Below, piece by piece: positions 1 to 7,214 of a DNA stretch of 25,111 nt. The position numbers and the translations under genes were made by a program. A model generated the notes under the pieces. The model was given only the letters and a program-made list of their open reading frames with translations, searched no databases and had not been told where the DNA came from. The number at the start of each line of letters is the position of its first letter. Position 1 is the first letter of the stretch. The DNA is from JANRKT01 sp033763355 (GTDB lineage: Bacteria; Bacteroidota; Bacteroidia; Chitinophagales; Chitinophagaceae), in assembly GCA_033763355.1 (NCBI GenBank), contig JANRKT010000072.1:1-25111 (forward strand). Direction: 5' to 3'.

Positions 1-266
1 CCGCTCTGGTGTCCTTCTTTGGTAAAATCAAATGCCTCCGGTGCGATGCCCTGTTTATGCGCCCGGTTAATCAGCACATCAATCAGCTGGCGCATTTTCA
101 TTTCATCTTCTGTTTCAATATTCAGCTTAAATTCTTTTTTATCCAGGTTAAGCACCACATGTGTTCCTTTAAAATCAAACCGGTTGGTGATTTCTTTGGT
201 GGTTACATTCACGGCATTGTCCAATGATTGTACATCCACCTTGCTTACCATATCAAATGAAGGCAT
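1..266 (-). CDS. yajQ: YajQ-family nucleotide/cyclic-di-GMP-binding protein, 3' part missing
   Basis: The minus strand reads from an ATG at 266 to the window edge without a stop, giving 88 codons that begin MPSFDMVSKVDVQSLDNAVN. This start, the following NRFDFKGTHV segment and the LDKKEFKLNIETEDE stretch are the conserved N-terminal half of the YajQ (former UPF0234) family. That family is about 160 residues long, so roughly the C-terminal half lies outside the window. Family members bind nucleotides, and some bind cyclic-di-GMP and act as regulator partners; whether this one does is unknown. The 5' end faces the 3' end of the outer-membrane gene on the same strand, whose terminator lies between the two, so this gene should have its own promoter. 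Confidence 0.88.
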   Translation of the reverse strand, partial: MPSFDMVSKVDVQSLDNAVNVTTKEITNRFDFKGTHVVLNLDKKEFKLNIETEDEMKMRQLIDVLINRAHKQGIAPEAFDFTKEGHQS

Positions 267-293
267 ATGTAATATTTATGCAAATGTATGGGG

Positions 294-326
294 AAATAAA
301 AAAAATCCCGTTGAGAACAACGGGAT
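294..326 (-). terminator. Intrinsic terminator of the outer-membrane beta-barrel gene
   Basis: A 9-bp perfect stem (ATCCCGTTG / CAACGGGAT, 305-313 and 318-326) closes a 4-nt loop. Read on the minus strand it is followed by an eight-T run and then ATTT. It lies about 45 nt past the stop at 372, so it ends the 372-2828 transcript before yajQ. Confidence 0.85.
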
Positions 327-371
327 GTACACGTCATGAGAAAACTAAACTGTTATGTAAAAATTTTTGTG

Positions 372-2828
372 TTAATTCTCACCGCCCACTTTTACACGGT
401 TCTGCTCATCGCCTGCACCACCTGTTCTGCGCTTGTTTCCGCCATTTACTTTACCCTTGCTGAAACGGTAAGTAAAGCTCACATTGGCAACGCGGCTGTC
501 ACGCTGGTTCTGGAAGGCGGCATCAATATTGCTGAAACGGCTTTCCCCTTTAATTTTCTGTGTCCACAATACGTCACGTACGGTTACACGTACAGTGCCT
601 TTATTTTTTAAAACCTGTTTGCTTGCCCCTACTGTCATCATTCCAAAGGGCTTGATGCGGAACACACCTTCAACACCTTCAGTCCTGTAAAAGCCGCTCA
701 GTTCAGCGCTCCATCCTTTGTTGAATTTAAACTGCTGTGAGGCATTCAGCACAAGGGTTGTGGCGCCGATGCTCACAAAATCGTTGTTTACGATGCCATC
801 AAAACGGTTGTTGTAAACGTTGGCATAGATGTTACCGGTCCACCATTTTGCAAATTTGGTCATGGCACTCACTGATACACCATACTGGCGTTGTTTGGCA
901 ATGTTGGCCTGCTTTACGTAAGTCTGGTTCTCATCAGTATTTTGCTCCAGAACCTGCTGTATAATGTCTGTTGTTTTTGTATAGTTGAGTGTTGTAGTAA
1001 GAAAGCTCATGAAAGTGTGGCTCAGCTCTACATTATGGCTGAACTGGGGTTTCAGGTTGGGATTGCCCTGTTCGTAAGTGTACCTGTCAAGAAACATTAC
1101 AAAAGGATTGAGGCTTTCGTAATCCGGCCTGCGTATCCTGCGGCCGTAGTTAAGGCCGAACACATTCTTTTCGCTTGCGCTGTACTGTAAAAACATAGTG
1201 GGGAACAGCTGCGCATAATTGCGCTCAAATTTTTCGCCGGTTGTAACCTGGTTGCCTTTTGCATGGGTATGCTCAAGCCGCAAACCAAACTGCCCGCTGA
1301 ATTTTTTACTGAACTGCTTACTGATGTTTACGTAAGCGGCATTAATGTTTTCATCATAAATAAAATGGTTGCTCCTGCCCCTGTCAATTACCAGTTCCCC
1401 GTTCAGCACACTGTCATAGCGGGCATTGTTATCTGTTCTTACAAAACTGGTTTTAATACCGGCTTCTAATTTTGCACCCTTTTTCAATGGATGTACATAA
1501 TCAATTTTACCGCTGTATATTTTAATATCCTGTGGTAAATCACCCAATAATGTATCCGGTACAAGCATGGGGCTGCCCAAAGCGTCAAAATAAGTGTTGA
1601 TTAAATTCTGGTTGTTGCTGGCATTGTAGCCTATGTAATCAATGTCTGCGGTTAATTCTTTTCCTGTTGAATCAAACACATGGCGGAAGTTCAGGTTGGT
1701 GCTGAAGTTTCTCCATTTCTCATCATTCCTCACAAAGGCCTGCGTCTGGCTTTGCAAATCATAAGCAGGATCAGAAATGTCAATGATGCTGTGGTTTCTG
1801 AACTGGCCGGGATTATAAAACCCGCTGAACACCACACCAAAAGTTGTTTTTTTGGAAGCGAAGTAATCCATTCCCAGTTTTGCATTGTAAGACTGGTTCT
1901 TGTCTTTCATTCGTGATACCTGGTCGAAATGTGATTTGAGTTCTTTCGTACCCGCTTCAATAAACTTACGCTGTATGGTGAGATCATTAAAACTTTTGCG
2001 GTAATTGTGGCTTACATTGGTGAACAGGTTAAACTTACCTGTGCGGTAATTCATGTTCACACTTTCATTGAATTTGGGATAACGTCCCTGGCCATATCCT
2101 AAGGTAACACTGCCATTGTAACCCATCACCCTGTTCTTTTTTGTTTTAATGTTTATGATACCGGCATTTCCTGCAGCGTCATATTTTGCCGGGGGATTGG
2201 TCATGATCTCAATTTGTTCAAGCTGGTTGCTTTGCATGTTGCGCAGCAGGTTGGCAAGGTCCTGTGCTGACAGGTAAGTCTGCCGGCCGTCTATCATTAC
2301 AATTACGCCCTGTTTTCCTTTAAGGCTGATGTTGCCATCCCTGTCAACAGTTATACCGGGGGATTTTTCAAGTACTTCAAGCGCTGATGTGCCCACATTG
2401 GTTACTGAAGCCTCAACATTCACCACAGTACGGTCAATCCTTTGCTCAATAAGCGGCTTTTTTGAAGTAACAACTATTCCTTTGAGGTCTTTGCTTTCTT
2501 CTTCCATAATCACATCCCCCAGGTTAACTGCATCACCTGGACTGAGGCTGAAAGTTTTGCTGAATGACTTTTTATGGCCAATTGCAGTTATCGAAACGAG
2601 GTAAGAACCTTCTTTTATGTTCACAAATTCAAAACGCCCTTGCTTGTCAGACATGTCAACTTTTACCAGCGAGGAGTCTTTTGTCCTGAGGAGGGAAACG
2701 GTTGCAGCTTCGAGGTTTTTTTGAAATTTATCCTTTGCAACTCCTGTCACCTTTGAAGTTGTTTGTCCAAAGCTAAAAATACTGATACATAAACATAATG
2801 CAGTCAGCAGGTTATAACATTTCTTCAT
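372..2828 (-). CDS. Outer-membrane beta-barrel protein with carboxypeptidase-like regulatory domain and plug (TonB-dependent receptor type)
   Basis: An 818-aa protein. The start at 2828 (MKKCYNLLTALCLC) gives a clean signal peptide ending SFGQ; the reading frame extends 16 codons further to a TTG, which would bury the signal. Residues about 25-110 look like a CarboxypepD_reg-like beta-sandwich. Residues about 125-235 form a plug domain: a LEVLEKSPGI segment, a VMIDGRQTYLS loop and the highly typical NPPAKYDAAGNAGIINIKT stretch. The remainder is alternating beta strands of an outer-membrane barrel, ending in a Gly/Lys/Arg-rich tail. This matches the Bacteroidota 'outer membrane beta-barrel family protein' group, related to TonB-dependent receptors but without a known substrate. 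The gene is monocistronic, with a terminator at 294-326. Its upstream region holds a -7 box and two copies of a CATAGTAC motif. Confidence 0.9.
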   Translation of the reverse strand: MKKCYNLLTALCLCISIFSFGQTTSKVTGVAKDKFQKNLEAATVSLLRTKDSSLVKVDMSDKQGRFEFVNIKEGSYLVSITAIGHKKSFSKTFSLSPGDAVNLGDVIMEEESKDLKGIVVTSKKPLIEQRIDRTVVNVEASVTNVGTSALEVLEKSPGITVDRDGNISLKGKQGVIVMIDGRQTYLSAQDLANLLRNMQSNQLEQIEIMTNPPAKYDAAGNAGIINIKTKKNRVMGYNGSVTLGYGQGRYPKFNESVNMNYRTGKFNLFTNVSHNYRKSFNDLTIQRKFIEAGTKELKSHFDQVSRMKDKNQSYNAKLGMDYFASKKTTFGVVFSGFYNPGQFRNHSIIDISDPAYDLQSQTQAFVRNDEKWRNFSTNLNFRHVFDSTGKELTADIDYIGYNASNNQNLINTYFDALGSPMLVPDTLLGDLPQDIKIYSGKIDYVHPLKKGAKLEAGIKTSFVRTDNNARYDSVLNGELVIDRGRSNHFIYDENINAAYVNISKQFSKKFSGQFGLRLEHTHAKGNQVTTGEKFERNYAQLFPTMFLQYSASEKNVFGLNYGRRIRRPDYESLNPFVMFLDRYTYEQGNPNLKPQFSHNVELSHTFMSFLTTTLNYTKTTDIIQQVLEQNTDENQTYVKQANIAKQRQYGVSVSAMTKFAKWWTGNIYANVYNNRFDGIVNNDFVSIGATTLVLNASQQFKFNKGWSAELSGFYRTEGVEGVFRIKPFGMMTVGASKQVLKNKGTVRVTVRDVLWTQKIKGESRFSNIDAAFQNQRDSRVANVSFTYRFSKGKVNGGNKRRTGGAGDEQNRVKVGGEN

Positions 2829-2846
2829 GTCTCTGTTTTTAATGAA

Positions 2847-2891
2847 AAGTACTATGTATTGAAATTTACAAGCCAAAAGTAAGTACTATGT
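2847..2891 (-). promoter_or_regulatory. Putative promoter and paired operator of the outer-membrane barrel gene
   Basis: On the minus strand TACTTTTG (2881-2874) matches the Bacteroidota -7 consensus TAnnTTTG; no clear -33 TTG is seen at the expected distance. Two identical 11-mers, ACATAGTACTT on the minus strand, lie at 2881-2891 and 2847-2857, exactly 34 bp apart, one adjoining the -7 box and one in the leader. That geometry suits a repressor site. The -7 call is moderate; the repeat itself is directly visible. Confidence 0.45.
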
Positions 2892-2913
2892 TATACTAAG
2901 TAGCTTGTTTTGT

Positions 2914-3011
2914 GTCCAACGGTTTGTTAAACTTATATCCGGCAATTGCTAAGCGTGGTTGTGTGACGCAGGAGTGTAAAATGAGTTACAGCCCAAACCG
3001 TTGTTTAGGAC
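2914..3011. repeat. Long imperfect inverted repeat (attC-like or MITE-like), beside the insertion sequence
   Basis: Left arm GTCC-AACGGTTTG (2914-2926) pairs with right arm CAAACCGTT-(GTTTA)-GGAC (2994-3011), leaving a 5-nt bulge at 3003-3007 and an interior of about 67 bp. The left end fits the RYYYAAC form of an integron attC site. The right end is not a clean GTTRRRY, so an attC assignment is weak. No ORF is present in this stretch. Confidence 0.35.
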
Positions 3012-3040
3012 AAATGGCTGATATGTTATTTAGTCGGGCC

Positions 3041-4372
3041 TTAAAAAGCCCATTTGTTTTTTTCAGGGTTAATAAAGATGCGGTATAAGCAATGATAAAG
3101 ACGGAATAATAAAGCCAAAAATATCTGTTTCCAGATATTGATCATTCTTTTGAAGTTAAAAGCAGAAGCGGTCAGCATTATATTGATATTGTCTCCGAAT
3201 ACCCCTTTATAAAAATTGCGGCTTAAGCGGTGATCAGCTTTGAGGTGGCTGATAATCGGTTCTATAGCGGCCCGTCTCCTGAATGATTTTCTGAGTTTGC
3301 GCTGTTCAAATTTGCTTTGCTTTTTGTCATTAAACGGTTTGGGTATCTGTACCCGGGTATCACCAATCTGTGTAATGCCCCTGTAGCCCCTGTCAACCGA
3401 AACGGTGCCGGGTGCCCGGCCTGTTAATTTTTCTACCTGCTTCAAAGAAGGCTCCAGGGTATGGCCGTCATATTCGTTGCGAAAACCTTTGGCACCTACA
3501 ATCACGCCGGTATGTTGTGTATAAACAATGGATACCTTATTGCCAAACTCATATTTCTTATGCTCCTTTCCTTTTGATATGCATTGCACTTCGGGTTCAT
3601 GAAGCGAATAAATTTTTCCGCTGTCATTTCTTTTTTGTGCCAATACTTTTTTGAATAAACTTAAATCGTTTTGATACATTGAACCCGGCGAAAGGTTTCT
3701 TTCTAATTCTCTTACCAGCCGGCCAGCAATGGTTTTTATTTTGCGATCCGCTTTTCGAGCCTTGCCTTTATTTTTAGGATGATTACGAAAACGCTGATCC
3801 ACGCCTAACTTTTTCAGCGTTCGGGTATAGCTTTGGCGAACCGGCATCTGTTCTTTTTGGGCAATCTGATGACATTTCTTTATGATCTTTCTGTGGAGTT
3901 TATTATCAGTGGGAAAGGTGATGTTCTTTTCCTGAACGGTTGTGTCAGCACTTACATCAGGATCATTGCTGTCATCTCCATTGATACGAATGCTTTCTTT
4001 CAATATCAATTCAACGCCCTGTTCGCCGATGCGTTTTCTGAAATGCACCAGTTCCGATGCTTCGCAAGGCGCCCCTGCAACAAAACTGGAAAATCCACCG
4101 AAATACTGATAGTAGCTGTTCTCTTCCCACTGTTCCACCACACTCTCATCACTGAGATTGCGGATATGCTTTAGCATCAGCAGCGATACCATCAGCCTGA
4201 TCGGCTTGGCCGGTCTGCCGTTATCAGAACAATACAAGTCTTTAAACGCTTCGTTAAACTGATCCCAATAAATGCGGTTAGCTAAAATATACAGAGGATG
4301 CTTACGGCTGAGCTGTTCCTCGAAGGTGCTGTAAAAACTCATTTGGCAGATATTAACTGGTTTGGGAAGCAT
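3041..4372 (-). CDS. IS5-family transposase (DUF772 plus DDE domain)
   Basis: A 443-aa protein. The start chosen is the ATG at 4372 (MLPKPVNICQ); a TTG four codons earlier and an ATG at 4342 (MSFYSTFEEQ) are alternatives. The N-terminal region, with HPLYILANRI and then GRPAKPIRLMVSLLMLKHI, is the DUF772 domain found in IS5 and IS1182-like transposases. The DDE triad is visible: first Asp in VSADTTV, second in VSVDRGYRG, and Glu in IEPIISHLKADHRL, followed by the typical basic RNF segment. The frame is undamaged from end to end. It is the only gene of the element and reads on the minus strand toward the left terminal repeat. A strong inverted repeat sits immediately upstream of its start. Confidence 0.92.
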   Translation of the reverse strand: MLPKPVNICQMSFYSTFEEQLSRKHPLYILANRIYWDQFNEAFKDLYCSDNGRPAKPIRLMVSLLMLKHIRNLSDESVVEQWEENSYYQYFGGFSSFVAGAPCEASELVHFRKRIGEQGVELILKESIRINGDDSNDPDVSADTTVQEKNITFPTDNKLHRKIIKKCHQIAQKEQMPVRQSYTRTLKKLGVDQRFRNHPKNKGKARKADRKIKTIAGRLVRELERNLSPGSMYQNDLSLFKKVLAQKRNDSGKIYSLHEPEVQCISKGKEHKKYEFGNKVSIVYTQHTGVIVGAKGFRNEYDGHTLEPSLKQVEKLTGRAPGTVSVDRGYRGITQIGDTRVQIPKPFNDKKQSKFEQRKLRKSFRRRAAIEPIISHLKADHRLSRNFYKGVFGDNINIMLTASAFNFKRMINIWKQIFLALLFRLYHCLYRIFINPEKNKWAF

Positions 4373-4378
4373 ATAAAT

Positions 4379-4416
4379 CTGCAAGAAATTTAATCAACTA
4401 ATAGCTTTTCTTGCAG
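4379..4416 (-). promoter_or_regulatory. Hairpin just upstream of the transposase start
   Basis: CTGCAAGAAA (4379-4388) and TTTCTTGCAG (4407-4416) form a perfect 10-bp inverted repeat with an 18-nt loop. It ends only 6 nt before the transposase ATG at 4372. In an mRNA it would occlude the translation start. Several insertion sequences use such structures to block expression from outside transcripts; that role is inferred here. Confidence 0.5.
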
Positions 4417-4571
4417 ATGAAACCGCATATACCATGCTACAAAAACCTTATCCACATTGGCTTTAATAACTTTTTAAGGCTTGACTATTTAGCTGGTTTA
4501 AGGCTAAGGCAGGTAACTTGGCCAACATCTTTTCAGATGCTTAAATAGGCGAATGATTGCCGGATGCATCG

Positions 4572-5855
4572 CTATGCAGTTTTGTTGTTTTTTCTGAGAT
4601 AGAAAAACATGATGAGACCCGAAATAACCAATAATGAAGATATCAATTCGGCCTGTGTGGGGTGAAAGCCGAATAAATTATAAGTGCTGTTTACCCTTAT
4701 CTTTTCAACAAAAAACCTTTCAACGCCATTTAAAACAAGATATACGGCAAACAATTGCCCGGCTATTTTAAGGCGCTTACGGAGCCACCAAAGCGCTGCA
4801 AACAGAACAAGGCAAACGATCGTTTCATATAATGGTGTGGGGAATACAGGCGGATTCAATTGCCTGCAATATGAATCACTGCATCCTGCTATTGCTGTGC
4901 CCACTTCATTTACATTGTGCGGATAATTGTATGCCCAAAACCAGTTGGGCAGAAATGAAAGGCCTTTGAAGTAAGTGTGAGGTATGTTATCAAGGCTGCC
5001 AAATTCAGAAACAAGGTATTTGGCATAATCTCCATTGGAAATTACAATACTCTTGAATTGTTCTGCAACAGCGGGAACAATTTTACCGGCACTGTCAACC
5101 TGGTAAGCGCTGTTAAAAATTCCCCAGTCCCCGTCGCCTGAAACCTGGCAGCCGATACGCCCTACTGCATAAGCAAGCATTAAAGGAGCTGCGGCGCTGT
5201 CAACAAGGTGTAACAGGCTGATTGATTTTCTGCGGGCATAATATAGTATGAATGCTGCGGCACATATCAGGCCCCCGTAAAATGTAAGCCCGCTTGGTGA
5301 AAGTAAATTACCAACAGGGTTTTCAACAAACCGGTCCCAGTTTTCAAGGTTATCAAAAACCTTTGCGCCGATAAAACCAAAAATTGCAGCGTAAATGGTA
5401 ATGTCACCCACTCTTTCATGGGGCCATATCCTTATCTTTCTTTCTTCGGGTTTGGGAAGTTTTTGTTTATTCTTTTCCCAAAACCTCAACCCGGAAAACA
5501 CAAGGCCGAGGATAATACCGCCGGGCCAGCTTCCGCTGGTTGAAAAAATATAATCCTGCGGGCTGAGGTTTTGCCCTGCCAAAAAAATTCCAAGAAGTTT
5601 ATAACCAATAATAAAACCAAAAATAAAATTCAGTGCAAGTTCAGTAATGCTGGCCGGCTTACCCACTGTAATCATTTCCTCCTTGGGGTGCAGCAACCCC
5701 TGTTTTTCCCTTCTCTTTAATTCTTTGGCAAGGGTAACAGCAGCCAGCACAAAAGAAATAGCTACAAAAAATCCAAAAGAATGTATGTACCGGGTTACTG
5801 ACCAGGGTTCGATACCTAATGTTTCTTTCAGGAAAAAATAAAGGTTAGGATACAT
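4572..5855 (-). CDS. lgt: Prolipoprotein diacylglyceryl transferase, extended Bacteroidota form
   Basis: A 427-aa polytopic inner-membrane protein that would transfer diacylglycerol from phosphatidylglycerol to the lipobox cysteine of prolipoproteins. Visible family signatures: SGLTFYGG (188-195), GRIGCQVSGDGDWG (232-245, corresponding to the Lgt signature GRIGN...GE.WG), PTPLYE (339-344), ER at 379-380 and FHPTQAE (397-403). It is longer than the usual ~280 residues because of a soluble insertion at about 250-335 and an extended N-terminal region, as I recall for Bacteroidota homologues. The ATG at 5855 (MYPNLYFF) is preferred; the frame runs 8 codons further to a TTG. It lies downstream of the bacilliredoxin gene but behind a terminator. 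Several lipoproteins encoded in this window would be substrates. Confidence 0.9.
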   Translation of the reverse strand: MYPNLYFFLKETLGIEPWSVTRYIHSFGFFVAISFVLAAVTLAKELKRREKQGLLHPKEEMITVGKPASITELALNFIFGFIIGYKLLGIFLAGQNLSPQDYIFSTSGSWPGGIILGLVFSGLRFWEKNKQKLPKPEERKIRIWPHERVGDITIYAAIFGFIGAKVFDNLENWDRFVENPVGNLLSPSGLTFYGGLICAAAFILYYARRKSISLLHLVDSAAAPLMLAYAVGRIGCQVSGDGDWGIFNSAYQVDSAGKIVPAVAEQFKSIVISNGDYAKYLVSEFGSLDNIPHTYFKGLSFLPNWFWAYNYPHNVNEVGTAIAGCSDSYCRQLNPPVFPTPLYETIVCLVLFAALWWLRKRLKIAGQLFAVYLVLNGVERFFVEKIRVNSTYNLFGFHPTQAELISSLLVISGLIMFFYLRKNNKTA

Positions 5856-5910
5856 GCAGGAAAAAAAATTGAGGCACAATGATACTTTAAAAAAACGGAT
5901 TGCTATAAAA

Positions 5911-5939
5911 AGAAAAAGGCCCCGCCGGAAAGCAGGGCC
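5911..5939 (-). terminator. Intrinsic terminator after the bacilliredoxin gene
   Basis: On the minus strand GGCCCTGC, a 6-nt loop, then GCGGGGCC (one G-T-type imperfection) is followed by TTTTTCTTTTT. It lies 27 nt after the stop at 5966 and separates this gene from lgt. Confidence 0.85.
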
Positions 5940-5965
5940 ATTCTACTATGAACAAAGCAAAAAAC

Positions 5966-6382
5966 TTAATTGCAATATTCTTCAAAAGCTGCAATAAGGT
6001 TATGTGCAATCATCTGGGCCGGTCTTCCTTCAATCTGGTGCCGCTCAATCATGTGTACCAGTTGCCCGTTTTTAAACAATGCAATAGAAGGCGAAGAAGG
6101 GGGATAAGGCATCAGGTGTTCACGTACTTTTTTTACCGCTTCAATATCAAAGCCCGCAAAGCTGGTTGTTAACCTGTCGGGCTTTTTGGGACTATTATGC
6201 ACAGCCATTATTACGCCCGGCCTGGCGCTGCCAGCAGAACATCCGCATACTGAGTTAATCATTACCAATGTGGTGCCCTGGGATGATAAGGTATTGTCTA
6301 CTTCCTGCGGTGTAAGTAATTCCGAAAACCCGTTTTCGGTTAATTCTTCCTTCATGGGAAGTACAATTTCTGAGGGATACAT
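5966..6382 (-). CDS. BrxA/BrxB-family bacilliredoxin
   Basis: A 138-aa cytosolic thioredoxin-fold protein. The start MYPSEIVLPM and the active-site region SVCGCSAGSARPG (CGC at 46-48) are diagnostic of the YphP/YqiW (BrxA/BrxB) family. Members remove bacillithiol from S-bacillithiolated proteins in Firmicutes; bacillithiol or a related thiol in this organism is inferred, not shown. The length matches the family. Downstream features are a terminator at 5911-5939 and then lgt on the same strand. The gene is divergent from the small heat-shock protein gene, and both fit a stress-response pairing, though no shared operator is visible. Confidence 0.93.
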   Translation of the reverse strand: MYPSEIVLPMKEELTENGFSELLTPQEVDNTLSSQGTTLVMINSVCGCSAGSARPGVIMAVHNSPKKPDRLTTSFAGFDIEAVKKVREHLMPYPPSSPSIALFKNGQLVHMIERHQIEGRPAQMIAHNLIAAFEEYCN

Positions 6383-6405
6383 ATTTACTTTTTTGTTTTA
6401 AAACA

Positions 6406-6413
6406 CAAAACTA
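6406..6413 (-). promoter_or_regulatory. Putative -7 element of the bacilliredoxin promoter
   Basis: On the minus strand TAGTTTTG matches TAnnTTTG exactly, 23 nt upstream of the ATG. A TTTG ends 16 nt upstream, somewhat closer than the usual -33 spacing of about 19-21. Confidence 0.45.
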
Positions 6414-6441
6414 ACGCAAATTGTTAAACCAAATCATTCTC

Positions 6442-6582
6442 ATGAATTTATGTCACAAAATTAAACGCACTTCCGACTTTCTGGCATTAGAATACCTCGC
6501 AACAATGCAGCCCTGGCATAAAAAAACGGGTGGTACAGCATTTGAAAAACCTGTTTACGAAAATTTATATGGTCTAACTTAA
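6442..6582 (+). CDS. Possible small ORF (46 aa) upstream of the small heat-shock protein gene
   Basis: An ATG at 6442 opens 46 codons, MNLCHKIKRTSDFLALEYLA and onward, ending YENLYGLT with TAA at 6580-6582, just 12 nt before the hsp20 ATG. A second ATG is at 6505. I do not recognise the product. Nothing beyond an open frame and its position supports expression; the stretch could equally be hsp20 leader and promoter sequence. It has no signal peptide or membrane segment. Confidence 0.25.
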   Translation: MNLCHKIKRTSDFLALEYLATMQPWHKKTGGTAFEKPVYENLYGLT

Positions 6583-6594
6583 AATTATAAAGCA

Positions 6595-7041
6595 ATGACA
6601 CTCGTAAAATTTAACCAGAAGCCGGTTGAAAAAACCATCAACAACCTTTTTGATGATTTCTTTACCCACCTGCCCAACAGGTTTTTTGATGATGTGGGAG
6701 GGGTAACTACCGGCGGTTACGCCCCTGTAAACATCAGGGAAACAAATGACAGCTACGAAATGGAGATTGTTTCTCCCGGTATGGAAAAATCTGATTTCAA
6801 AATCAATGTTGACAGGGAGCAATTGACTGTTTCAGCCGAAAAGAAAAAAGAAACAAAAAATGAAAATGAAAGGCAGGTAAGAAGGGAATTTAATTACAAA
6901 TCCTTCACCCGCACTTTTACACTGGATAACAGCATTGATGCAGGAAAAATAGCCGCCCGTTACGAGAACGGCGTATTGTTCCTCACACTTCCTAAAAAGG
7001 AAGAAGTAAAAGTGAACCCGAAAGAAATCAGCATTCAATAA
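6595..7041 (+). CDS. Small heat-shock protein, Hsp20/alpha-crystallin family
   Basis: A 148-aa cytosolic ATP-independent holdase. After a short N-terminal arm, the alpha-crystallin domain runs from about residue 42 (APVNIRETNDSYEMEIVSPG) to about 138. It includes the conserved DFKINVDREQLTVSAEKK strands and the hallmark A-x-x-x-NG-V-L motif in ARYENGVLFLTLPK. The C-terminal end KEISIQ carries an I-x-I motif (ISI), as used for oligomer assembly in this family. The start is the first ATG in frame and fits the family's MTLVKF-type N-terminus common in Bacteroidota. It is followed by two consecutive hairpins and reads as a single-gene unit. Confidence 0.95.
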   Translation: MTLVKFNQKPVEKTINNLFDDFFTHLPNRFFDDVGGVTTGGYAPVNIRETNDSYEMEIVSPGMEKSDFKINVDREQLTVSAEKKKETKNENERQVRREFNYKSFTRTFTLDNSIDAGKIAARYENGVLFLTLPKKEEVKVNPKEISIQ

Positions 7042-7067
7042 TTTTTAAGTTTCATAAGCAGTTGGTT

Positions 7068-7100
7068 TTGCCTGTAAAGAAACCTCTTACAGGCAACTTT
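7068..7100 (+). terminator. First hairpin/terminator after hsp20
   Basis: A perfect 10-bp stem TTGCCTGTAA (7068-7077) / TTACAGGCAA (7087-7096) is followed by CTTTTT, 27 nt after the hsp20 stop. Confidence 0.75.
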
Positions 7101-7102
7101 TT

Positions 7103-7134
7103 AAACCCCCTTTTTCAAAGGGGGTTTTGTTATT
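7103..7134 (+). terminator. Second, stronger terminator after hsp20
   Basis: An 11-bp stem AAACCCCCTTT (7103-7113) / AAAGGGGGTTT (7117-7127) with a 3-nt loop is followed by TGTTATTT. The A-rich left flank gives it some capacity in the opposite direction too. Two hairpins in tandem insulate the next gene. Confidence 0.8.
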
Positions 7135-7154
7135 TACAAACTGTTAAAGCAGGT

Positions 7155-7162
7155 TATTTTTG
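7155..7162 (+). promoter_or_regulatory. Putative -7 element for the 431-aa secreted protein
   Basis: TATTTTTG matches TAnnTTTG exactly. The nearest upstream TTTG (7126-7129) is 25 nt away, slightly long. Initiation would give a leader of about 45 nt before the TTG start at 7215. Confidence 0.35.
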
Positions 7163-7214
7163 ATCATATTGCTTTAATTTCGGCGCACAAGTTTTTCACC
7201 AAATACCTGTAACA

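Larger units (their letters stand above)
3033..4485 (-). mobile_element. Complete IS5-type insertion sequence (about 1453 bp)
   Basis: Outer ends are GTCGGGCCTTAAAAAG (3033-3048) and, as reverse complement of 4470-4485, GTCAAGCCTTAAAAAG, matching at 14 of 16 positions. The hexamer TATTTA flanks both sides directly (3027-3032 and 4486-4491) and is a candidate target duplication. Because it is AT-rich and followed by further similarity, a shorter true duplication (TTA or TA) is possible. The single transposase gene fills the element and its stop codon lies inside the left terminal repeat. The intact frame and paired ends suggest a recent, possibly still active, insertion. Confidence 0.85.

Noticed and set aside
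891..1190. Open frames on the plus strand inside the outer-membrane barrel gene
   Set aside because: They are antisense shadows of a long gene with clear domains and show no protein features of their own.
4526..4539. CATCT-TTTC-AGATG hairpin downstream of lgt as a terminator
   Set aside because: Only a 5-bp stem and no T run on the minus strand.
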